NCBI RefSeq assembly: GCF_027158485.1
Contig: NZ_JAMKYJ010000024.1
Length of the DNA: 5,203 nucleotides
Reading direction: 5' to 3' (one strand)
Source: Oxalobacter formigenes
GTDB taxonomy: Bacteria > Pseudomonadota > Gammaproteobacteria > Burkholderiales > Burkholderiaceae_D
In this document: piece by piece, positions 1 through 4,779 of the stretch
How positions within the stretch are numbered: the stretch's first letter is position 1
How the letters are laid out: each line of letters begins with the position of its first letter
The notes under the pieces: model-generated
What the model saw: only the letters and a program-made list of their open reading frames with translations
Database searches by the model: none
What the model was told of the DNA's origin: nothing
Translations under genes and position numbers: made by a program

Positions 1-62
1 CTTCTTCTCTTCTTTCTTCTCCGGCAAATGTGTGCTTTCTTCTGGCGTTTGTCAAAAACCAT
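1..62 (-). CDS. Possible 5' end of a basic protein, cut by the window edge
   Basis: A minus-strand frame opens with ATG at 60-62 and stays open to the window edge, giving 20 codons that read MVFDKRQKKA and then a very Arg/Lys-rich stretch. The reverse complement of 72-78 is AGGAGGG, a strong Shine-Dalgarno sequence, about 9 nt from the ATG, which is slightly long but usable. The polypyrimidine run at 1-20 on the plus strand is what encodes the basic residues. The protein cannot be identified from 20 residues. The frame could be chance, because purine-rich DNA stays open easily. If it is real, 63-361 is its upstream region. Confidence 0.25.
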   Translation of the reverse strand, partial: MVFDKRQKKAHICRRRKKRR

Positions 63-361
63 TTCGCCCGACCCTCCTGAATGCCCCCTTTCTAACGATC
101 TGAACCCTGTCTACAGATTGTGCTGATTCTTCCGGCGCTTGTTTTAAACGATGTCATTTCGTGAGAGGAAACATTTCGTATTTCATAATGCATTGCGTTC
201 GTTTGTTGTGTTTTTTTGAAAGAGAAACATCGCGGAACTTGTATGTTTATGCGCTTGACGAAATATTAATATGTTTGAATTGACCGTTTTTCGCAGGTAA
301 AAAGCAAGAAGTGAAGCTATGACAAATCAATAAGACTGGCGCAATCGAATCTTTTGCTGGT
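63..361. other. Intergenic region with no recognisable gene
   Basis: About 300 bp without a supported coding region on either strand. It contains the short palindrome ATATTAATAT (263-272), a TTGACG hexamer at 255-260 with no matching -10 at 16-18 bp, and a repeated CATTTCGT (155-162 and 173-180). No U-tract hairpin is visible after the stop codon of the minus-strand gene ending at 362, so its terminator was not found here. Confidence 0.5.
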
Positions 362-1126
362 TTAAATATCTTTCATCCAGCTATGAAGATGGTTTACCCA
401 CTGAACGGCTTTCAGCTTCGTCTCTTTTTTAATGCGTTTTGCTTGTGAGAAGAGTTCTTCAAAATTGACTTCCGGTGATTTTCTGAACGCCAGAATGACG
501 ATGTTACCGCCATCGACTTCGGGTAACCAGACGACGGAATCAAAACTTTCCTGTATGGATTCGACGCTTTTGGTCCTGTTTGATTCATCACCGAAAATAT
601 TGATTGTCATCATGCCGTCAGGAGTCAAGGCATCGGCACAGCTTTTGTAAAATTCCGGAGAGTCGAATACGGGCGCAGCTGCGTTTTCGTCATAGAGATC
701 GACCTGGATGATGTCTATCTCATTCTGATTTTTCCTGGCTTCAATGTAATCGAAAGCGTCTGTCTGGATGACCTTGAGCCGATGGTCGTTTTCAGGCAAA
801 TGAAATGCATTCCGGCAGATTTCGATGACGTTTGGATTCAATTCAATGGCTGTGACGTGAGCATCGGGGAAATGCTGATAGCAGAATTTGGTCAATGCGG
901 CACTGCCCAGTCCCAACTGGACAATGTGTTTCGGATTTTCCTTGAAAAGCATCCAGACCATCATTTGCTGGACGTAATCCAGAACGATTTCATAAGGATG
1001 GTTCAGACGCATTGCGCCCTGTATCCAGTCGGTTCCAAGGTGTAGAAATTGAACGCCTCTGAATTCGGTAAGCGTCACTTCCGGGAATGGCTGGTTTTCC
1101 TGTATTGAATCGGATGGTTTTTTCAT
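362..1126 (-). CDS. Spermidine synthase-like SAM-fold protein
   Basis: A 254-residue protein with the Rossmann fold of the spermidine/spermine synthase and methyltransferase superfamily. Nucleotide-binding motif I is GLGSAAL at 72-78. The acidic end of the next strand is E95 in AIELNPNV. DAF follows at 123-125, and IIQVDLYDE at 139-147 occupies the place of the catalytic DSxDP segment of true SpeE; D143 and D146 are retained but the DSxDP pattern is not. A segment like the SpeE acceptor region follows (SPEFYKSCADALTPDG, 156-171). The N-terminus is short (about 60 residues before motif I), so the full SpeE beta-sheet domain looks reduced. Whether it uses decarboxylated SAM and putrescine is uncertain; it could be a methyltransferase or a non-polyamine member. 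The ATG at 1126 is the only sensible start, since the upstream gene's stop lies 18 nt before it in the same frame. No good Shine-Dalgarno is visible, so it is probably translated by coupling to the upstream pseudouridine synthase gene. Confidence 0.85.
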   Translation of the reverse strand: MKKPSDSIQENQPFPEVTLTEFRGVQFLHLGTDWIQGAMRLNHPYEIVLDYVQQMMVWMLFKENPKHIVQLGLGSAALTKFCYQHFPDAHVTAIELNPNVIEICRNAFHLPENDHRLKVIQTDAFDYIEARKNQNEIDIIQVDLYDENAAAPVFDSPEFYKSCADALTPDGMMTINIFGDESNRTKSVESIQESFDSVVWLPEVDGGNIVILAFRKSPEVNFEELFSQAKRIKKETKLKAVQWVNHLHSWMKDI

Positions 1127-1144
1127 CTTTATGTAGAAAATGAT

Positions 1145-2104
1145 TTAGTCGATAAAGTCGCTTATCCGGTTGAGATCGAGACAATGACGGCTTTCAAAAT
1201 GATGAATTTTTTCTGAAACCGGATCTTTGAAGCTAACCGATTTTGCAACGAGCTGGAGCGGATATCTGAATTCTTCTGCCTGCATTTCATCAGTGACGGC
1301 TTCTGGTAAATGAACGGGATATATCCGGTCGTTCAAAAGCGGGATACCCAGTGAACACATCTGTATCCGGAGCTGGTGTTTCCGGCCAGTCACCGGTTTC
1401 AGGTGATAGTGGGCAAATGCATTGCTTTTTTGCTGGATGCTGATTTCCGTTTCGGCGTTCGGCGTGCCATCAGGTATGACCCGCATTCTCATGAAAGAGT
1501 CCCCTTCCTCGATCCTGCTGCGGTATCTCATCGGAAAGGCGATGTCATCACGATATGGGGCAATGGCCTCGTAATGCTTGGAGACAAAATTTTCCCGGAA
1601 CAGGCGTTGATATAAATTACGTCCTTCCGGTTTGACGGAAAAGAGAACAAGTCCTGCTGTTTCCCTGTCAATTCTGTGAATAGGGGTCAGTGTATCGATA
1701 CCCAGTTTTTTCCTGAGCCGCACAAGAAGGGTTTCACTGACATATTTCCCGGATGGGGTGACAGGCAAAAAATGAGGTTTGTCGGCGACGACCAGCCAGT
1801 CATCCTGATAAAGGACAGTTTCCTGAAAAGGGTTTGGTCGTTCATTCGGAAGATAGCGGTAATAGTAGAGTTTCTGATAGGGCGTATAGGGAGCTCCGGA
1901 TGAAAGCGGTGTGCCGTTTTCATTGAGAACGTCACCAGCAATGACGCGTTTTTGCCATTCTTCTTTTGTCAGAACGGGAAATCTTTCCGAAAGAAAATCT
2001 TCCATAGTTTTCCAAGGACCTTTCGGCAGGGAAACCTGACTGGCCGTGATGCCGTTTTTGGACGGTATCGTGATTTTTTTTAAATGTCGCCCTGAGAAAT
2101 TCAT
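1145..2104 (-). CDS. RluA-family pseudouridine synthase
   Basis: A 319-residue RNA pseudouridine synthase of the RluA (COG0564) type, a cytoplasmic enzyme that isomerises uridine in rRNA or tRNA. The catalytic motif HRIDRETAG is at 143-151, with D146 as the predicted nucleophile. The preceding DDWLVVADKPHFLPVTPSG (101-119) is the usual first core strand and loop, and the conserved GRKHQLRIQ is at 240-248. Residues 34-83 look like a degenerate S4 RNA-binding domain. The first 33 residues are an extension whose SLPKGPW segment I recall as common in betaproteobacterial homologues. That supports the upstream ATG at 2104, although it has no obvious Shine-Dalgarno. An alternative ATG (residue 34) has GGAAAA just before it but would remove that conserved segment. 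The target nucleotide cannot be told from sequence, so no Rlu or Tru letter is assigned. It lies directly upstream of the SpeE-like gene and diverges from pfp. Confidence 0.92.
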   Translation of the reverse strand: MNFSGRHLKKITIPSKNGITASQVSLPKGPWKTMEDFLSERFPVLTKEEWQKRVIAGDVLNENGTPLSSGAPYTPYQKLYYYRYLPNERPNPFQETVLYQDDWLVVADKPHFLPVTPSGKYVSETLLVRLRKKLGIDTLTPIHRIDRETAGLVLFSVKPEGRNLYQRLFRENFVSKHYEAIAPYRDDIAFPMRYRSRIEEGDSFMRMRVIPDGTPNAETEISIQQKSNAFAHYHLKPVTGRKHQLRIQMCSLGIPLLNDRIYPVHLPEAVTDEMQAEEFRYPLQLVAKSVSFKDPVSEKIHHFESRHCLDLNRISDFID

Positions 2105-2142
2105 TAGGATACAAAGCCGGAAAAAAATTAATTTCTAATGTA

Positions 2143-2194
2143 AGAGTGGATTTTAAAACATTTTTTCCAGATTTTTTCGTTACGGTTCCACTCT
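2143..2194. promoter_or_regulatory. 8-bp inverted repeat in the divergent rlu/pfp spacer
   Basis: AGAGTGGA (2143-2150) and its exact reverse complement TCCACTCT (2187-2194) flank 36 bp of T-rich DNA between the divergent pseudouridine synthase and pfp genes. The position suits either a pair of protein-binding half-sites serving both promoters or a long-loop hairpin in an untranslated leader. No strong sigma-70 promoter could be fixed on either strand. Candidate hexamers such as TAAAAT on the minus strand (2152-2157) lack a good -35. An 8-bp match in about 200 bp of AT-rich DNA could be chance. Confidence 0.3.
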
Positions 2195-2210
2195 ATGAGA
2201 TGTCAAATAT

Positions 2211-2264
2211 GGAGGAATAATGAGTATTTCTCTGTATCGTCAAATTTCTTTATGTCAGAATTGA
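2211..2264 (+). CDS. Possible 14-codon leader peptide upstream of pfp
   Basis: A near-consensus ribosome binding site GGAGGA (2211-2216) is followed by ATG at 2220-2222 and a frame of 14 codons, MSISLYRQISLCQN, closed by TGA at 2262-2264. It ends 41 nt before the pfp start codon. The Shine-Dalgarno matches the anti-SD well but sits close to the ATG (about 4 nt). The peptide has no run of a regulatory amino acid of the classical attenuator kind, and no terminator hairpin is visible between it and pfp. The ribosome site may be fortuitous. Confidence 0.3.
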   Translation, partial: GGIMSISLYRQISLCQN

Positions 2265-2294
2265 GAAAAATGGTTTGCGTGATTGTTCATGGAT

Positions 2295-2300
2295 GAGGAG
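2295..2300 (+). promoter_or_regulatory. Ribosome binding site of pfp
   Basis: GAGGAG ends 5 nt before the ATG at 2306, which is close to ideal spacing and fixes the pfp start. Confidence 0.8.
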
Positions 2301-2305
2301 TCCTT

Positions 2306-3565
2306 ATGACTGCCAGAAATGCTTTTTATGCTCAATCCGGCGGGGTAACTGCCGTTATCAATGCATCCGCCTGTGGCGTGATAGAGACGGCCAGAAAATA
2401 TCCGGACAAGATCAAAAATGTACTGGCTGGCCGTAATGGTATTGTCGGTGCATTGACTGAGGAGCTGATCGACACCGGCAAGGAGAGCCGTGAAGATATT
2501 GCCGCCTTGCGGTATACGCCGGGCGGTGCTTTCGGTTCATGTCGTTACAAACTCGCCGATCCTGAAAAAGACCGGAAAGAATTCGAGCGTTTGCTGGACG
2601 TGTTCAGGGCGCATGATATTGGTTACTTTTTTTATAACGGTGGAGGCGATTCAGCGGATACCTGTTACAAGATTTCCCGTTTTTCCACCCTGATGGGATA
2701 CCCGATTCAAGCCATTCATGTACCGAAAACGATCGATAACGATCTCCCGTTGACCGATTGCTGTCCGGGATTCGGTTCGGTTGCCAAATACATTGCTGTC
2801 TCGACGGTCGAGGCGTCCTTTGATGTCCGTTCCATGTGCAGGACGTCCACAAAAATATTCGTCCTCGAAGTCATGGGGCGTCACGCGGGATGGATTGCCG
2901 CTGCGGGCGGTCTTGCAGAAAATTATGGCATTCCGGTCGTCATCCTGTTCCCGGAGGTGGAATTCAACGAAAAGAAATTTCTGGCACAAGTGGAAAACAA
3001 GGTCCGGCGTCACGGTTATTGTACGGTAGTCGTATCGGAAGGATGTAAATATCCGGATGGAACCTTTCTTGCCGATCAGGGTGCCCGGGACGCATTCGGG
3101 CATGCCCATCTGGGAGGCGCGGCACCGGTTGTCGCCAATATGATTTGTGAAGAACTGGGATATCCGTTTCATTGGGCGGTAGCCAATTATCTCCAGAGAT
3201 CGGCGCGGCATATCGCATCCGCCATAGACGTCGAGCAGGCATATGAAGTCGGTGCTGCTGCGGTCAATCTGGCGTTGCAAGGTAAAAATTCAGTGATGCC
3301 GACTATCGTAAGACTGTCGAGTGAACCTTATCGTTACGAAATAGGGGTGGCCGATCTGGAGAACGTCGCCAATGTCGAAAAAATGATGCCGAAGAGTTTT
3401 ATCCGTGACGACGGGTATGGCATTACCGAAGAGTGCAGAAAGTATCTCCAGCCATTGGTTCAGGGTGAAAATTATCCGCCCTACAAAATGGGATTGCCAG
3501 AGTATGTTACGTTGCAAAATACGATGGTTTCGAAAAAACTTCCGCCATTCGACAAGAAAATATAA
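2306..3565 (+). CDS. pfp: Pyrophosphate-dependent 6-phosphofructokinase
   Basis: A 419-residue phosphofructokinase that interconverts fructose 6-phosphate and fructose 1,6-bisphosphate with PPi/Pi rather than ATP/ADP, a cytosolic, reversible step of glycolysis and gluconeogenesis. The N-terminal phosphate-donor loop is SGGVTAVINAS (11-21). Two residues mark PPi use: D115 in NGGGDS (111-116), matching the Gly104-to-Asp change seen in PPi enzymes, and K141 in PKTIDND (140-146), matching Gly124-to-Lys. D144 is the expected catalytic base. MGRHAGW (190-196), SEG (244-246, E245) and YLQR (295-298) are the sugar-phosphate-binding motifs. The length fits the roughly 400-residue single-subunit PPi class and not the 320-residue bacterial ATP enzyme. 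The gene is single, diverges from the pseudouridine synthase, and is followed by a hairpin terminator at 3612-3639. The donor preference is inferred from these residues. Confidence 0.95.
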   Translation: MTARNAFYAQSGGVTAVINASACGVIETARKYPDKIKNVLAGRNGIVGALTEELIDTGKESREDIAALRYTPGGAFGSCRYKLADPEKDRKEFERLLDVFRAHDIGYFFYNGGGDSADTCYKISRFSTLMGYPIQAIHVPKTIDNDLPLTDCCPGFGSVAKYIAVSTVEASFDVRSMCRTSTKIFVLEVMGRHAGWIAAAGGLAENYGIPVVILFPEVEFNEKKFLAQVENKVRRHGYCTVVVSEGCKYPDGTFLADQGARDAFGHAHLGGAAPVVANMICEELGYPFHWAVANYLQRSARHIASAIDVEQAYEVGAAAVNLALQGKNSVMPTIVRLSSEPYRYEIGVADLENVANVEKMMPKSFIRDDGYGITEECRKYLQPLVQGENYPPYKMGLPEYVTLQNTMVSKKLPPFDKKI

Positions 3566-3611
3566 AGGAAAAGTAAAGCTCTGCTTATATAAAAAGCAGG
3601 TAAAAGACAAT

Positions 3612-3639
3612 AAAAAAGCCCGAATCAAATTCGGGCTTT
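3612..3639 (-). terminator. Rho-independent terminator of the tRNA-His locus
   Basis: AAAGCCCGAA (3615-3624) pairs with TTCGGGCTTT (3630-3639) to give a 10-bp GC-centred stem with a 5-nt loop. Read on the minus strand, the stem runs into six U residues, while on the plus strand only three U follow before CGA. It is therefore best placed to end the minus-strand tRNA-His transcript, whose CCA end lies 8 bp upstream of it (between 3640 and 3647). It may also stop plus-strand readthrough from pfp less efficiently. Confidence 0.85.
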
Positions 3640-3647
3640 CGACATTC

Positions 3648-3695
3648 TGGGGTGGACGATGGGGCTCGAACCCACGACAACAGGAATCACAATCC
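3648..3695 (-). tRNA. tRNA-His (GTG) 3' part only; 5' part missing
   Basis: The reverse complement reads GGATTGTGATTCCTG, then GTTGTC, then the T arm GTGGGTTCGAGCCCCAT, then CGTCCACC and an encoded CCA. The anticodon GTG is at 3688-3690 and C73 stands before CCA, both hallmarks of tRNA-His. The T stem (GTGGG with CCCAT, one G-U) is intact. Match to a tRNA stops at 3695: the 5' anticodon-stem strand should be CAGGA to pair with TCCTG, but the DNA gives TCGGA, leaving a C-T mismatch. Beyond it lies AT-rich sequence with no D arm and no 5' acceptor strand GGTGGAC. This is a remnant that cannot make a tRNA by itself, and it probably marks an integration junction. Confidence 0.9.
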
Positions 3696-3698
3696 GAG
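3648..3698. other. Probable attachment site (att) of an integrative element in tRNA-His
   Basis: A 48-bp tRNA-His 3' segment, from the anticodon arm to CCA, is retained beside core genes and followed directly by AT-rich accessory DNA. Tyrosine-recombinase elements commonly recombine in the anticodon or T arm, carry a copy of the 3' part to rebuild the tRNA at one end, and leave the displaced 3' part at the other. The orientation here (3' part towards pfp, missing 5' part towards the accessory DNA) is the expected displaced end. No integrase lies in the window, so this is inference. Confidence 0.65.
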
Positions 3699-3864
3699 AT
3701 TTTTTATAACTTAATTATTTGATTTTTATAAATAAAGTCGGATTTTTTTGGAATTTGGAAAAATCTTGTAACCCGCATGAAATATAGGGTCATTTTTGTC
3801 ATCTTCCAAAGAAATTTCACTGTTTTTAGTCGTGTTTTCTGACTGTATTGCTTATTTTTTAAGC

Positions 3865-3895
3865 ATTGCTTTTGTTGAAAAACAGCAATTTTTTT
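3865..3895 (+). terminator. Terminator-like hairpin in the AT-rich gap
   Basis: ATTGCT (3865-3870) pairs with AGCAAT (3884-3889) around a 13-nt loop and is followed by a seven-T run (3889-3895). A second hairpin, TGCTTA (3849-3854) with TAAGCA (3860-3865), lies immediately upstream and shares one base with it. The stem is short and AT-rich. No gene is visible just upstream on this strand, so it either ends an unrecognised short transcript, insulates the hic operon from readthrough, or is chance. Confidence 0.35.
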
Positions 3896-3967
3896 ACCTT
3901 GATGAGGCTTATACTAATGTATGAATTTATTGTATCTGGTTATTTTTTATCAAATTTTAATATTTAT

Positions 3968-3991
3968 TTGTAACTAGTTTTTAGTTACAAT
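3968..3991 (+). promoter_or_regulatory. Palindromic operator overlapping the hicA -10 element
   Basis: TTGTAACTA (3968-3976) and TAGTTACAA (3982-3990) are a perfect 9-bp inverted repeat with a 5-bp spacer, ending 22 bp before the hicA ATG. The right arm overlaps TACAAT (3986-3991), which matches the sigma-70 -10 consensus at five of six positions. The -35 is poor: TTTATT at 3963-3968 gives 17-bp spacing. A start of transcription near 3998 would leave a leader of about 15 nt. A ribbon-helix-helix dimer such as HicB binding here would block RNA polymerase, as expected for autoregulation. Confidence 0.6.
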
Positions 3992-4012
3992 TAGCCTATA
4001 GCTACCATTTGT

Positions 4013-4267
4013 ATGGCAAAACACGATAGAACAGTTGCAGCTCTCAGGAAAAGACCTATCCCATCTAACATAAGGTGGGATGATGTAGTGTCTCTACTCA
4101 AAAGCCTTGGTTTTGAGTTGGTGAAAGGTAGCGGATCAAGAAGAAAATTTTTTAATAAAGATAAGAATGTCTTAATTATTTGTCATGAGCCACATCCGCA
4201 ATCTTATATAGATAAGGGATGTGCCAGTGATATTCATGAGAAGTTAAAAGAAAACGAGCTCATTTAG
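4013..4267 (+). CDS. hicA: HicA-family mRNA interferase toxin
   Basis: An 84-residue protein resembling the longer HicA subgroup. In that family small dsRBD-like proteins cleave mRNA and are neutralised by HicB. The match is the order IRWDDVVSLLKSLGFEL (20-36), then GSGSRRKF (39-46) where HicA normally has its GSH-type loop, then ICHEPHPQSYIDKG (56-69) and a C-terminal helix SDIHEKLKENEL. The usual catalytic His of the GSH loop is R43 here; H58 and H61 are the remaining candidates. I recall that the larger subgroup commonly has GSR at this place, so this need not mean inactivity. The ATG at 4013 has no purine-rich Shine-Dalgarno and probably a very short leader, which would keep toxin synthesis low. 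It is the first gene of a three-gene unit, with hicB starting 8 bp after its stop. Confidence 0.85.
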   Translation: MAKHDRTVAALRKRPIPSNIRWDDVVSLLKSLGFELVKGSGSRRKFFNKDKNVLIICHEPHPQSYIDKGCASDIHEKLKENELI

Positions 4268-4272
4268 GAAAG
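4266..4272 (+). promoter_or_regulatory. Ribosome binding site of hicB, overlapping the hicA stop
   Basis: AGGAAAG begins within the hicA TAG (4265-4267) and ends 3 nt before the hicB ATG at 4276. A ribosome ending hicA would sit on it, which suggests coupled translation. The antitoxin has a clear site and the toxin has none. Confidence 0.65.
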
Positions 4273-4275
4273 AAT

Positions 4276-4779
4276 ATGGATATCCTCAAATATAAAGGGT
4301 ATGAAGGATCCACTGAGATTGACATGGATCGAGGTGTTTGTAGAGGAAAGATCCTTTTTATTAATGATCTTGTTACCTATGAGGCAGAAACTCCATCCAA
4401 GTTGAAAGTAGAATTTGAGGCCGCTGTGGATGATTATATCGATACTTGTCATCAATTAAACAGGGATCCCCAAAAATCTTTAAAAGGCCAATTCAATGTA
4501 CGTGTTCCGCCTGAATTACATCGAAAGGCAGTTAGAAAGGCAATGGAAAATGGAGTTTCATTAAATGAAATTGTTTCCCGGGCACTTTCGGAACACTTGA
4601 TGAAAAAAGAGAAAGTGGCTGAAAAAATAAGTCTCATAGCACCAGGTATAGAAAAGGCGTTTTTTATTACGATGCAACAATGGAAAGCTACTGAAAACCA
4701 ATTTTTCAATTTTGTTCAAGGAAGTGAAATCAGTTTAAAGTCAGCTGAAAATGAGGAAGGCCATGTCTGTTACCACTAA
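4276..4779 (+). CDS. hicB: HicB-family antitoxin with long C-terminal extension
   Basis: A 167-residue protein. Residues 1-60 are the partial RNase H-like HicB domain: YKGYEGSTEID (6-16), GKILFINDLVTYEAETPSKL (24-43) and VDDYIDTC (51-58). Residues 72-108 are a ribbon-helix-helix DNA-binding domain of the type FNVRVPPELHRKAV then GVSLNEIVSRAL. The HicB domain binds and blocks HicA, and the ribbon-helix-helix binds the operon's operator, presumably the palindrome at 3968-3990. HicB proteins of this layout usually end soon after the ribbon-helix-helix, at about 110-120 residues. This one continues for roughly 55 residues (113-167) with a mixed aromatic and acidic tail that includes FFITMQQWKATENQFFNF (129-146). 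I do not recognise the tail. Its last 17 bases overlap the start of the next gene. Confidence 0.9.
   Translation: MDILKYKGYEGSTEIDMDRGVCRGKILFINDLVTYEAETPSKLKVEFEAAVDDYIDTCHQLNRDPQKSLKGQFNVRVPPELHRKAVRKAMENGVSLNEIVSRALSEHLMKKEKVAEKISLIAPGIEKAFFITMQQWKATENQFFNFVQGSEISLKSAENEEGHVCYH
4753..4760 (+). promoter_or_regulatory. Ribosome binding site deciding the third gene's start
   Basis: GAGGAAGG inside the end of hicB stands 2 nt before ATG 4763; its AGGA core (4754-4757) is 5 nt from that ATG. An in-frame ATG at 4751 lies upstream of this site and has no site of its own, so 4763 is preferred. Confidence 0.65.

Larger units (their letters stand above)
3699..4012. other. AT-rich gap between att site and hicA
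   Basis: About 310 bp with no supported coding frame on either strand. It begins with three T-rich repeats starting GATTTTT (3698, 3721 and 3741). GATTTTT (3741-3747) also forms an inverted repeat with AAAAATC (3759-3765). Further on lie a terminator-like hairpin (3865-3895) and the hicA palindrome (3968-3990). A lone TTGTAAC at 3766-3772 repeats the start of that palindrome's half-site. Confidence 0.5.

Noticed and set aside
255..285. Promoter-like TTGACG and TTGACC hexamers
   Set aside because: No acceptable -10 at 16-18 bp for either, and no plus-strand gene follows that they could serve.
2651..3280. Long minus-strand open frame opposite pfp
   Set aside because: It lies wholly inside the well-supported pfp gene and shows no recognisable family; it mirrors pfp codon bias.
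3581..3599. Hairpin CTGCTT/AAGCAG shortly after the pfp stop
   Set aside because: Six-base stem with an AT loop and no U-tract on either strand; the hairpin at 3612-3639 is far stronger.
3405..3722. Plus-strand open frame running from inside pfp through the tRNA remnant
   Set aside because: It lies out of frame with pfp, crosses the hairpin terminator and the tRNA segment, and has no ribosome site; it is an incidental frame.
3696..3770. A possible 5' half of the tRNA-His, perhaps with an intron or divergent D arm
   Set aside because: No D-arm consensus and no sequence able to pair with the 3' acceptor strand appears within the expected distance; the DNA is AT-rich and unrelated.
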